From DATKCN01 sp035513175 (lineage in GTDB: Bacteria > Chloroflexota > Chloroflexia > Thermomicrobiales > CFX8), in assembly GCA_035513175.1 (NCBI GenBank), contig DATKCN010000127.1, positions 1-5,079 of the forward strand: DNA of 5,079 nucleotides, in the 5' to 3' direction. This document shows, one piece after another, positions 1 to 5,079 of the stretch. The position numbers and the translations under genes were made by a program. How positions within the stretch are numbered: the first letter of the stretch is position 1; each line of letters opens with the position of its first letter. The notes below the pieces were generated by a model. That model was given only the letters and a program-made list of their open reading frames with translations. It did no database searches and was not told the DNA's origin.

Positions 1-555
1 AGCGCGAGACGGTAGCCCGAACGAGCCGGAGAACAGCACAACGATAGGCACAAGCAGCGCCGCGACGGTCCAGCGCCAGCCGAACGCGTCGGCGAGCTGA
101 ATGAGGACCGGCAGCCCAACGACTCCCCCGAGCGCGGTCGCGGCGATCACCAGCCCGACCGCCTGGTTGCGCTTGCGCTCGTCCTGAAACAGGTCGCCGG
201 CAGCGGCGAAGCAGACTGGCATGATGAAGGCGGCGCCGACGCCGGACAGCATGCGGGCGGGGAACAGCAAGGCGAAGGTGGGGGCCAGCGCCGAGAACGC
301 AGTGCCGGCGAGCAGCAGTCCGGCGCCGATTCTGAGCAGCCTTCCACGACCAAAGCGGTCCATCCATGGCGTGACGATGAGAGCCGTTGCGCCGGTCGCG
401 ATGGCGTGCAGCGTCGCGAGCTGGCCGACGGCCGCGTCCGAGACATCGAAGTCACGCGCGATGAGCTTCAGCAGCGGGATGAGCAGGCCGTAGTTCGTCC
501 CCCAAGTGAACGCTCCGATCGCCATGATGACCACCAGCATCGTGCTGCGACGCAT
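1..555 (-). CDS. MFS transporter, DHA1-type, N-terminal half (partial, 3' end outside window)
   Basis: The first 185 residues of a major facilitator superfamily permease are visible, covering about six membrane helices (roughly residues 5-28, 43-62, 72-95, 97-119, 133-155 and 161-180). Family motifs are clear. The loop 2-3 motif A is seen as WMDRFGRGRLLRIG (64-77). The helix 4 arginine motif is RMLSGVGAAFIMP (101-113). A glycine-rich helix 5 segment, ALGGVVGLP (141-149), resembles the antiporter motif C. The family moves small solutes or drugs across the cytoplasmic membrane, usually by proton coupling; the substrate cannot be read here. The start is the ATG at 555, preceded by GGGAG six bases upstream; the ATG at residue 6 is less well placed. 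It lies 187 nt downstream of the regulator gene on the same strand, so co-transcription or regulation by that protein is plausible but unproven. The C-terminal six helices are expected left of the window. Confidence 0.9.
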   Translation of the reverse strand, partial: MRRSTMLVVIMAIGAFTWGTNYGLLIPLLKLIARDFDVSDAAVGQLATLHAIATGATALIVTPWMDRFGRGRLLRIGAGLLLAGTAFSALAPTFALLFPARMLSGVGAAFIMPVCFAAAGDLFQDERKRNQAVGLVIAATALGGVVGLPVLIQLADAFGWRWTVAALLVPIVVLFSGSFGLPSRA

Positions 556-742
556 GCCTCTCTCCCTTTCGAGGAACGTTGTCGTGTGCGGGTGACGCCT
601 TCGAGGCTCATGCTCAGGATACGGTTCGGCCCCGCGCGACGCATCGGTTGAACGCCTGAATCCAGGTGCGTTAGCCGGTAGGGGGAATGACTGGGCAGGC
701 GCCGCTCCATGCTGGCGGTCACGTGGATCGGTGAGTGTGTAG
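556..742. other. Intergenic gap between LuxR-type regulator and MFS gene
   Basis: This 187-nt gap separates two genes read on the minus strand. I see no gene, no convincing -35/-10 pair and no hairpin followed by a T run on the minus strand. Only very short inverted repeats occur, such as GCCT-TCG-AGGC at 597-607. The gap is long for a tight operon, so the transporter may have its own promoter here, but none can be named with confidence. Confidence 0.5.
562..566 (-). promoter_or_regulatory. Ribosome binding site of the MFS gene
   Basis: The minus strand reads GGGAG six bases before the ATG at 555, inside a purine-rich AAAGGGAGAGAGG run. This supports the first ATG as the start, because the in-frame ATG at residue 6 has no such sequence before it. 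Confidence 0.6.
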
Positions 743-3664
743 CTATATGAGGTCGTGCTCGACCGCGAAGCGGGTGGCCGCCGCACGGGAGGAGACATCC
801 AGCTTCTGGTAGACGGAGCGCAGGTGGTGTTCGACGGTGCGGGGACTGAGGAAGAGCTGCTCGCCGATCTGGACGTTGGTCAGACCCTGGGCCGCCAGCC
901 GCAGCACCTCTACTTCCCGAGCTGACAATCCGGCGGGATACTCCGACCCAGCAGCCGTCGCGATGAGTCGTAGGGCGAGCGCCGAGATCCTCTCAAGCGC
1001 TGGTCGCGCTTCCAGCCGCTCGCAGGTTTCCCGCGCGTCGTCCAGCAGCGACGCAGCTTCGGCAGGCTGCCCGGCGGCGAGCTGCTGCTCGGCCAGCGCA
1101 ATCAGGGTGAGGGCGCGCTCGTAGGGTGCGGCGCAGGCCTCGGCCAGGCGCAGTGACTCCCGCAGGCAGGACTCCGCCTCCGGCAGGTCACCGGCGCTCG
1201 TCGCCAGCTCGCCGAGCAGGCGGTGGGCGCGCAGCAGCGCCAGCGGCTGGCGTGGGGTGGACGCGGTCTCCAGCGCCTGTCTGGCGGTCTGCCGTGCCGC
1301 CTCGTGGTCGCCGGAGGCGCGGCGCCACTGTGCCCACAGGAGCTGAGTATCGGCTCGACCAAACACGGCGCGACTCATGGTGAGCCAGTGCTCCATTGAC
1401 TCCAGCCAATCGCGGGCGCCTTCGAGGTCGCCGGTTCTGAAGGAGATCGCTGCCGCCATCTGGTGAGCGAGCAGTTCGAAGACGTGCACGATCTGCGTGG
1501 GTCGCTTGTTCGCGTCGGTCGGAAGCGCCTCCTGCACGAGGGTCCAGGCCAGCGATACATCTCCACGTGCTAGTGCCACGTGAGCGAGCGTGAGCGAGAA
1601 GAAGGAGCGCCGGTTCCATGTCATCTGTCTCGAGCGCGCGCTAACGAGCATGCCCATCGCCTCACGCCAGCTCCCGGCAACCACCAGGTTCGGAAGATGG
1701 ATCAGGCCGGGGTTATTACCCTGTGCCCCTCTGGCGCGGTTCCACACAGCTTCACCTTCTGCCGCGATGGCTTTCCTCGCGTCAAGATCGTCGGTCAGAT
1801 AGGCCATCAGGGCAAGCACCAGTTCGTAGAGCGCGGTTGAGCCGGCCATAGAATAGTCGTCGAGTGCGATGAACAGCTCTCTGGCTTGCCGGTACGCTTG
1901 CCGGGCCTCGATGACCTCGCCGGTGAGCGTTCTCGCGACAGCCAACGCCCATGGCGCTTCAGCTGGAGGAATGCGACTGCGGTTCATCACCTCATGCGCG
2001 AGCTCGATTGCTTCCGCGGTACGACCATACTGCGAGAGCCCGGCGGCCTGTGTCGCGATGAGCCTGGCATCGCTGACGACGATCCCGCGCTCGACCAGCT
2101 CATCGAGTCGCTGCTGGTCCGCTGGCGAGAGATGACGCAGCGCGTTGACGGCAATGCCCTGGTCCGTCATCGCGAAGTGCACCCTTGTCTTTCCGGTGTA
2201 GCCGCTGACCTCCGCTCGGCAGAAATCGACGTACGCGGCGAGAGCCGCATCTCCAGTTGCGTGCATGTATTCCGCAGCCTCATCCAGCAGCCTGAAGCAC
2301 CGGTCAGTGTCGGAGAAGCGCAGTAGTCGCACCAGCCGGACGATCAACCATCCCCGCTGCACGGGGTCGATGTCGTACTCGCGCATCAGCGCCAGCGCGG
2401 CCGTGAAATGTTCGGCGGCTGTCAGCCAGGCGGCGCGCTCTGCCCGGACACCGGCCTGGACGAACCACTCGACAGCGCGAGAATCACCCGCCTCGCGCAG
2501 GTGATAGGCGATCGTGTCTGGAGCGACGCCGAAGCTGCTCATCAGCGCCTCGGCGACCCGCAGATGTAACGCTCGACGGCGGGGTGGCAGGACTCCCTCA
2601 TACAGCGCTTCACGGACAAGAGCGTGCGTGAAACGCAGGCGGTCGCCTTCCCGGGCGTCCTCCAGGACGTGCGCTTCGACGGCATGCTCGGCGACCATCG
2701 CTAGCGCCTCCCCGGGTTCCTGGCTCGCTGCGGCCCAGACCTCGAACGGCACGTCCTGTCCGATCACCGACGCCACTTCCAGCATTGCGCGGGCGTCACG
2801 ACCCAGGCGGTTCAACCGCCCGTCGATTACCTGCCGCACCAGCGGCGGGACGCCGACATGCTCAAGGTCCCCGACTACCCAGCCGTCGTCCGTCAGCCGC
2901 AGGCGCTCTTCCTCTTCCAGCGTGCGCAGCGCTTCACCCACAAAGAAGGGGTTGCCCTCGGCCCGCTCACGGAGATACGCGCACAGGCGTTCGCCGTCGC
3001 TGGCGTCCAGGCTGTAGCGGTGTGCGATCAGCTCGCGCACCGCGCGGTCGTCGAGGGGCCGCAGGTGTATCCGGTGGCTTGGGGATTCGCGCACCAGCGC
3101 CGGGAGGAGATCGTACAGCGGATGCCGGCGGGTGAGCTCATCGTCGCGATAGGTCACCATCACCAGCACACGCCAGGGAGACATCTGATGGCCTAAGCTA
3201 CGGAGGAACTCGAGCGAGGCCGGGTCTGCCCAGTGCAGGTCTTCCAGGATCAGCGCCAGTGGCTGTCGCTCGGCAATCGCTGCCAGAAAGTCCTCGAGCT
3301 CCTGAAACAGCGCCTGCTGGCTCGTCGATTGCCTGAGCGCCTCTTCACTCACCAGGGCGGCAGGCGGGTCCGGCAAGCCAACGACTCGTGTCGCGCCACG
3401 GACGATCTGCGCCCAGGGGCCATACGGCGGCGTAACTGACAGGTCGTAACAGTGGCCAGTCAGCGCCAGCATCTCGCGATCGGTGGCCCGGCGGGCCATG
3501 TCGCGGGCAAGCGAGGTCTTGCCGATGCCGGCCTGCCCGCTAACCAGCACGATGCAGCCATTGCCATTCCGCGCCTGGTCGAGCAGCGCGCCCAGCCCCG
3601 AGCGTTCGCGGTCACGCCCAACAATACTGTCGTCGTGGTGCGAGTATGCGGTGGCCTCGCTCAT
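743..3664 (-). CDS. Large LuxR-family transcriptional regulator with AAA ATPase domain (LAL/MalT-like)
   Basis: This 973-residue protein has the three-part build of the LAL (large ATP-binding LuxR) class. The N-terminal AAA/STAND-type ATPase has Walker A GQAGIGKTS (43-51), Walker B LALILEDLHWAD (136-147) and a sensor-like VMVTYRDDE (168-176). It also has the family signatures EGNPFFVGEAL (236-246) and RFTHALVREALYE (344-356). A long alanine- and leucine-rich helical region follows (about 385-890), probably TPR-like and used for ligand or partner sensing. The C-terminal LuxR/GerE helix-turn-helix (about 910-973) carries LSAREVEVLRLAAQG and the recognition segment SPRTVEHHLRSVYQKL. Such proteins typically bind ATP and an inducer, oligomerise, and activate transcription. 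All catalytic motifs look intact, with no frameshift. The ATG at 3664 is chosen because GAGGA lies five bases upstream. An in-frame GTG at 3718 would add 18 residues but has no ribosome binding site. The inducer and target genes are unknown; the adjacent MFS gene is a natural candidate target. Confidence 0.93.
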   Translation of the reverse strand: MSEATAYSHHDDSIVGRDRERSGLGALLDQARNGNGCIVLVSGQAGIGKTSLARDMARRATDREMLALTGHCYDLSVTPPYGPWAQIVRGATRVVGLPDPPAALVSEEALRQSTSQQALFQELEDFLAAIAERQPLALILEDLHWADPASLEFLRSLGHQMSPWRVLVMVTYRDDELTRRHPLYDLLPALVRESPSHRIHLRPLDDRAVRELIAHRYSLDASDGERLCAYLRERAEGNPFFVGEALRTLEEEERLRLTDDGWVVGDLEHVGVPPLVRQVIDGRLNRLGRDARAMLEVASVIGQDVPFEVWAAASQEPGEALAMVAEHAVEAHVLEDAREGDRLRFTHALVREALYEGVLPPRRRALHLRVAEALMSSFGVAPDTIAYHLREAGDSRAVEWFVQAGVRAERAAWLTAAEHFTAALALMREYDIDPVQRGWLIVRLVRLLRFSDTDRCFRLLDEAAEYMHATGDAALAAYVDFCRAEVSGYTGKTRVHFAMTDQGIAVNALRHLSPADQQRLDELVERGIVVSDARLIATQAAGLSQYGRTAEAIELAHEVMNRSRIPPAEAPWALAVARTLTGEVIEARQAYRQARELFIALDDYSMAGSTALYELVLALMAYLTDDLDARKAIAAEGEAVWNRARGAQGNNPGLIHLPNLVVAGSWREAMGMLVSARSRQMTWNRRSFFSLTLAHVALARGDVSLAWTLVQEALPTDANKRPTQIVHVFELLAHQMAAAISFRTGDLEGARDWLESMEHWLTMSRAVFGRADTQLLWAQWRRASGDHEAARQTARQALETASTPRQPLALLRAHRLLGELATSAGDLPEAESCLRESLRLAEACAAPYERALTLIALAEQQLAAGQPAEAASLLDDARETCERLEARPALERISALALRLIATAAGSEYPAGLSAREVEVLRLAAQGLTNVQIGEQLFLSPRTVEHHLRSVYQKLDVSSRAAATRFAVEHDLI

Positions 3665-3669
3665 CGCGG

Positions 3670-3674
3670 TCCTC
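3670..3674 (-). promoter_or_regulatory. Ribosome binding site deciding the regulator's start
   Basis: The minus strand reads GAGGA five bases before the ATG at 3664, an ideal spacing. The upstream in-frame GTG at 3718 is preceded by a pyrimidine-rich stretch, so the 973-residue form is favoured over the 991-residue one. Confidence 0.7.
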
Positions 3675-3733
3675 GCCAGAGCAGCGTGCCGGGCACAACG
3701 GTGTGAACCTGACCTCACGATCGGAGAGCATCG

Positions 3734-3756
3734 TACAGGGGTTGATCGGTGCTGTA
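3734..3756. repeat. Inverted repeat TACAG-N13-CTGTA
   Basis: TACAG at 3734-3738 and CTGTA at 3752-3756 are reverse complements with a 13-nt spacer. They lie 70-92 bases upstream of the regulator's start codon. The arms are only 5 bp, so chance is possible. They match the half-sites of the stronger palindrome at 3841-3850, which is the reason for listing them. Confidence 0.3.
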
Positions 3757-3829
3757 AAGCGCTGGCGCGACCGGTCCTTGCCGGCGCCGGAGATCTCTGA
3801 CACGGTACTCCCGTCCCATTCGGCCCGGT

Positions 3830-3906
3830 TATGCTGTCCGGCTGTACAGCATGGAATCAGACCGTTGTGCGGATGTGCGCGGCACGCTGGGTGCATATGC
3901 TGTCCG
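3830..3906. repeat. 11-bp direct repeat TATGCTGTCCG, two copies
   Basis: TATGCTGTCCG occurs exactly at 3830-3840 and again at 3896-3906, in the same orientation and 66 bp apart start to start. An exact 11-mer twice within 80 bp of intergenic DNA is unlikely by chance. The first copy overlaps the palindromic candidate operator, so the second may be another half-site for the same protein. Confidence 0.5.
3831..3852. promoter_or_regulatory. Candidate operator: palindrome GCTGTACAGC inside a 22-bp inverted repeat
   Basis: GCTGTACAGC at 3841-3850 is a perfect 10-bp palindrome. It overlaps a second inverted repeat with 7-bp arms, ATGCTGT (3831-3837) and ACAGCAT (3846-3852), around an 8-nt spacer. 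Two overlapping dyads sharing the ACAGC arm are typical of binding sites for dimeric regulators. The site sits roughly midway between the divergent genes, about 170 bp from the regulator's start and 130 bp from the small gene's start. The binding protein is unknown. The LuxR-type regulator is a guess from position only, and the site does not resemble the MalT box. Confidence 0.45.
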
Positions 3907-3970
3907 TAATGAACGATCGCGACGATCAGGTCGCATTGCCGGCGTCACGTAACGTTGAATGCAGAACAGC

Positions 3971-3975
3971 GAGGG
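3971..3975 (+). promoter_or_regulatory. Ribosome binding site of the small hypothetical gene
   Basis: GAGGG lies four bases before the ATG at 3980. An in-frame ATG at 3959 would add seven residues but has no purine-rich sequence before it, so 3980 is the preferred start. Confidence 0.55.
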
Positions 3976-3979
3976 CCAC

Positions 3980-4180
3980 ATGTCTCAGTCACCGACGACC
4001 CTGCCGCGCTTTGTGACGCAGGCAGATCTGGAGCATGATGGCTTCACCGCCGCCCAGATCGAGCGGCTGGAGCAGCTGCGGGTCGTGTATCCGTTTGTGG
4101 AGTTCACCGACTCCGCCGCCGAGTGGCGACGTCTGGCCTTCATCAAGTGGTGTCACACGACGGGACGCATCACCGGGTAA
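3980..4180 (+). CDS. Small hypothetical protein, 66 residues
   Basis: I do not recognise a named family. The product is a compact soluble protein with no signal peptide, membrane helix or cysteine pair (a single Cys at 58). Residues 16-36 (ADLEHDGFTAAQIERLEQLR) look like a helix-turn-helix-sized pair of helices. A hydrophobic strand-like VVYPFVEF (35-42) follows, then a helix SAAEWRRLAFIKWCHTTGRI (45-64) with two tryptophans. The ordered alternation of charged and aromatic residues, the good ribosome binding site and the clean position between two intergenic regions argue for a real gene. It is transcribed divergently from the LuxR-type regulator and may share its control region. It could be a small regulator or an adaptor, but no function can be assigned from sequence. 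Confidence 0.7.
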   Translation: MSQSPTTLPRFVTQADLEHDGFTAAQIERLEQLRVVYPFVEFTDSAAEWRRLAFIKWCHTTGRITG

Positions 4181-4186
4181 GCGCGC

Positions 4187-4206
4187 CGAGTCGTAACGAG
4201 TCGTAA
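4187..4206 (+). repeat. Tandem duplication of CGAGTCGTAA, two copies
   Basis: CGAGTCGTAA at 4187-4196 is repeated exactly and without gap at 4197-4206, starting 7 bases after the stop codon of the small gene. It is probably a replication-slippage duplication. At about one helical turn, it could alternatively be a pair of binding sites. Confidence 0.6.
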
Positions 4207-4226
4207 GTGGAAAGTAGGCTCAACTC

Positions 4227-4268
4227 CTACTCCCTACTCCCTATTCCCTCTCGGCCCTCGGCCCTCCC
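4227..4268 (+). repeat. Heptamer tandem repeats with G-quadruplex motif on the minus strand
   Basis: Three units of CTACTCC (4227-4247, the third with one change, CTATTCC) are followed by two exact units of TCGGCCC (4251-4264) and CTCCC-type sequence. CCC triplets fall at 4232, 4239, 4246, 4255, 4262 and 4266. The minus strand therefore has six GGG runs with loops of 1, 4, 6, 4 and 4 nt, meeting the usual G3+N1-7 rule for a quadruplex. The plus strand is almost pure pyrimidine. It lies about 80-120 bp upstream of the sigma factor start. Folding and function are inference. Confidence 0.65.
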
Positions 4269-4271
4269 ACC

Positions 4272-4301
4272 GTGAATCATTTCCGCGCCGACCGGTGTAG
4301 T
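4272..4301 (+). promoter_or_regulatory. Weak candidate promoter for the sigma factor gene
   Basis: GTGAAT at 4272-4277 (3 of 6 to TTGACA) and TGTAGT at 4296-4301 (4 of 6 to TATAAT) are 18 bp apart and about 45 bp before the start codon. The match is poor. Sigma factors of this class often transcribe their own gene from non-consensus promoters, which cannot be judged here. Confidence 0.2.
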
Positions 4302-4306
4302 ACCGG
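4292..4306. repeat. Inverted repeat CCGGT-N5-ACCGG
   Basis: Five-bp perfect arms (4292-4296 and 4302-4306) flank GTAGT, 41 bp before the sigma factor start. ACCGG also occurs as a direct repeat (4291 and 4302), 11 bp or one helical turn apart. It could be an operator or a small 5' UTR hairpin; its short length leaves chance open. Confidence 0.35.
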
Positions 4307-4337
4307 GTAGGATCAGCGGGGACGGTTCAGGCGAAAC

Positions 4338-4342
4338 GGAGG
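4338..4342 (+). promoter_or_regulatory. Ribosome binding site supporting the GTG start of the sigma factor
   Basis: GGAGG, inside GGAGGGG, lies four bases before GTG at 4347. This is the only good ribosome binding site near the start of conserved sequence, so the GTG is accepted. Confidence 0.65.
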
Positions 4343-4346
4343 GGCA

Positions 4347-4931
4347 GTGGACGACAGCGCACTCGTCGAGCGCGCGCAATCCGGCGACACCTCCGCCTAT
4401 CATTGCCTGATGACCCTCTATCAGGACCTCGCCTTCCGCGCCGCCTACCTCATCACCCACGACGCCGCCGAAGCCGAAGACGCCGCCCAGGAGGGCTTCG
4501 TCAAGGCGTTCTACGCGCTCGACCGCTTTCGCCCCGGCTCACCCTTCCGTCCCTGGCTGCTGCGCATCGTCACCAACGAGGCCCTCAATCGCCGCCGCGC
4601 CGCTGGACGCCGCTCCGGCCTGATCGAGCGTGTCACGCGCGAGCGGCTGTTTCCGCGCTGGCAGCCTTCCCCGGAATCCGCCATCGTCGCCGAGGAGACG
4701 CGCTCGACGCTGCTGGGCGAGCTGCGCGTGCTGAGCGAGATGGACCGCGCGGTGCTGTCGTATCGCTACCTGCTGGACATGCCGGTCGATGAGATCGCCA
4801 GCATCCTGGACTGCCCGCAACGGACGGTCCGCTCCCGCATCGCCCGCGCGATGAAGCGGCTGGAAGCGCGGCTCTCTCAGCCTGACGAACGCGCACCTGC
4901 CCCCGACCGATCGGAGAGCTCCCGTGCCTGA
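4347..4931 (+). CDS. RNA polymerase sigma factor, ECF (sigma-70 family, group 4)
   Basis: The 194-residue product has the two-domain ECF layout and normal length. Region 2 spans about 18-85, with the core-binding helix DAAEAEDAAQEGFVKAF (39-55) and the -10 recognition segment FRPWLLRIVTNEALNRRR (67-84). A variable linker (86-118) follows. Region 4 (about 120-176) contains LSEMDRAVLSYRYLLDMPVDEIASIL and the helix-turn-helix ending CPQRTVRSRIARAMKRLEARL, which reads the -35 element. There is no extra C-terminal SnoaL-like or other domain, only a short charged tail. The start is GTG at 4347, with GGAGG four bases upstream; no ATG competes. Its end overlaps the next gene by 8 nt, so the two are translationally coupled and that product is its likely controller. 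Its inducing signal and regulon are unknown. Confidence 0.93.
   Translation: MDDSALVERAQSGDTSAYHCLMTLYQDLAFRAAYLITHDAAEAEDAAQEGFVKAFYALDRFRPGSPFRPWLLRIVTNEALNRRRAAGRRSGLIERVTRERLFPRWQPSPESAIVAEETRSTLLGELRVLSEMDRAVLSYRYLLDMPVDEIASILDCPQRTVRSRIARAMKRLEARLSQPDERAPAPDRSESSRA
4913..4918 (+). promoter_or_regulatory. Ribosome binding site inside the sigma factor gene for the overlapping downstream gene
   Basis: GGAGAG, five bases before GTG at 4924, lies within the last codons of the sigma factor. It is good evidence that the downstream gene starts before the sigma factor stop codon at 4929-4931. Confidence 0.65.
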
Positions 4932-5079
4932 CATCGAGCAGCGCCTGTGTGACAGCGTCGCGACGACCGCCTACCCGCCGACACCGGACATCGCGGGCGC
5001 CGTGACAAACCGGCTGCGCGCTCCGCTGGCGCCGGACGCACCTGTCGCGCGCGTCGGCGCTGCCCGTGCGGCGCCCGCC
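4924..5079 (+). CDS. Probable sigma-factor partner (anti-sigma-like) protein, N-terminal fragment
   Basis: The first 52 residues of a gene running off the right edge are visible. Its GTG start overlaps the sigma factor's stop by 8 nt in a +1 frame and has a good ribosome binding site, so the open frame is credible despite being short. The visible part begins MPDIEQRLCDSVATTAYPPT and continues PDIAGAVTNRLR. The 'short acidic helix then YPPTPD(I/L)A..V...L' pattern is one I associate with proteins encoded directly after ECF sigma genes in Chloroflexota and Actinomycetota. Many of those carry a membrane helix further on and are thought to act as anti-sigma factors. The zinc anti-sigma signature HxxxCxxC is absent from the visible part, where only Cys9 occurs. 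The residues after 33 are rich in alanine, proline and arginine. No membrane segment can be seen before the window ends, so the anti-sigma role is inferred from position. Confidence 0.7.
   Translation, partial: MPDIEQRLCDSVATTAYPPTPDIAGAVTNRLRAPLAPDAPVARVGAARAAPA

Larger units (their letters stand above)
3665..3979. promoter_or_regulatory. Divergent intergenic region with palindrome and pentamer cluster
   Basis: This 315-nt region lies between the leftward regulator gene and the rightward small gene, so it should carry promoters for both. No strong housekeeping -35/-10 pair is evident on either strand. It holds repeated GCTGT/ACAGC pentamers at 3751, 3833, 3841, 3846, 3899 and 3966, including a perfect palindrome and an 11-bp direct repeat listed separately. 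A second perfect 10-bp palindrome, CCGGCGCCGG, lies at 3781-3790 but is a low-information GC sequence. Open frames that cross this region do not look like proteins. Confidence 0.5.
4181..4346. other. Intergenic region upstream of the sigma factor gene, rich in short repeats
   Basis: This 166-nt stretch holds, in order, a 10-bp tandem duplication, a pyrimidine-rich heptamer tract, a CCGGT/ACCGG dyad and the sigma factor's ribosome binding site. No intrinsic terminator for the small gene was seen. The strong C+T bias of 4221-4268 is unlike the flanking coding DNA. Confidence 0.6.

Noticed and set aside
597..607. GCCT-TCG-AGGC hairpin as a terminator or attenuator
   Set aside because: The stem is only 4 bp and no T run follows on the minus strand.
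468..722. 84-residue minus-strand frame spanning the MFS upstream gap
   Set aside because: It overlaps the MFS gene in another frame, has arginine- and serine-rich low-quality composition, and has no ribosome binding site that beats the MFS start.
2514..3196. Long plus-strand frames antisense to the regulator (167, 116 and 112 residues)
   Set aside because: These are mirror frames of a GC-rich coding region, full of Arg, Ser and Ala. The minus-strand protein here has intact ATPase motifs.
3665..3718. N-terminal extension of the LuxR-type regulator to the in-frame GTG at 3718
   Set aside because: The added 18 residues (MRSGSHRCARHAALARTA) are unlike the family and the GTG lacks a ribosome binding site, whereas the ATG at 3664 has GAGGA at ideal spacing.
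3781..3790. CCGGCGCCGG palindrome as an operator
   Set aside because: It is a perfect palindrome but consists only of G and C. Such sequences are common by chance in GC-rich DNA, and it shares nothing with the other repeats.
3612..3896. 94-residue minus-strand frame across the intergenic region and regulator start
   Set aside because: It overlaps the regulator's ATPase region in another frame, its composition is not protein-like, and it would run through the palindrome cluster.
4539..4934. 131-residue minus-strand frame antisense to the sigma factor
   Set aside because: It lies entirely under an intact sigma factor gene and shows no recognisable domain.

Overview
The window is GC-rich, gene-dense bacterial DNA. 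Starts are a mix of ATG and GTG with purine-rich ribosome binding sites. Its gene content is a large LuxR-type (LAL/MalT-like) ATPase regulator, a DHA1-type MFS transporter, and an ECF sigma factor overlapping a gene whose product carries a 'YPPTPD' N-terminal motif. This combination suggests Chloroflexota (Thermomicrobia-like), with Actinomycetota as the alternative. That assignment is inferred from gene style; there is no marker gene.

Layout. On the minus strand, 1-555 is the N-terminal 185 residues of an MFS transporter that runs off the left edge. A 187-nt gap (556-742) separates it from a 973-residue LuxR-family regulator read the same way (743-3664). A 315-nt intergenic region (3665-3979) separates the regulator from a divergent 66-residue hypothetical protein (3980-4180, plus). 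It holds an unusual cluster of GCTGT/ACAGC pentamers, including a perfect 10-bp palindrome. A second intergenic region (4181-4346) holds a 10-bp tandem duplication, heptamer repeats that form a G-quadruplex-type motif on the minus strand, and a short inverted repeat. It leads into an ECF sigma factor (4347-4931, plus). That gene's last 8 nt overlap the GTG start of a gene running off the right edge (4924-5079+), probably the sigma factor's membrane or anti-sigma-like partner.

Working together. Two regulatory units are visible. One is the leftward regulator followed by the transporter, where an ATP-dependent sensor-regulator may control the efflux or uptake gene behind it. The other is the rightward sigma factor coupled by overlap to its presumed partner. 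The small protein between them is unassigned. No RNA gene, insertion sequence, CRISPR array or clear intrinsic terminator was seen. I did not find a clearly new biological system. The best leads are the palindrome/pentamer cluster and the heptamer G-quadruplex tract, both in intergenic DNA.
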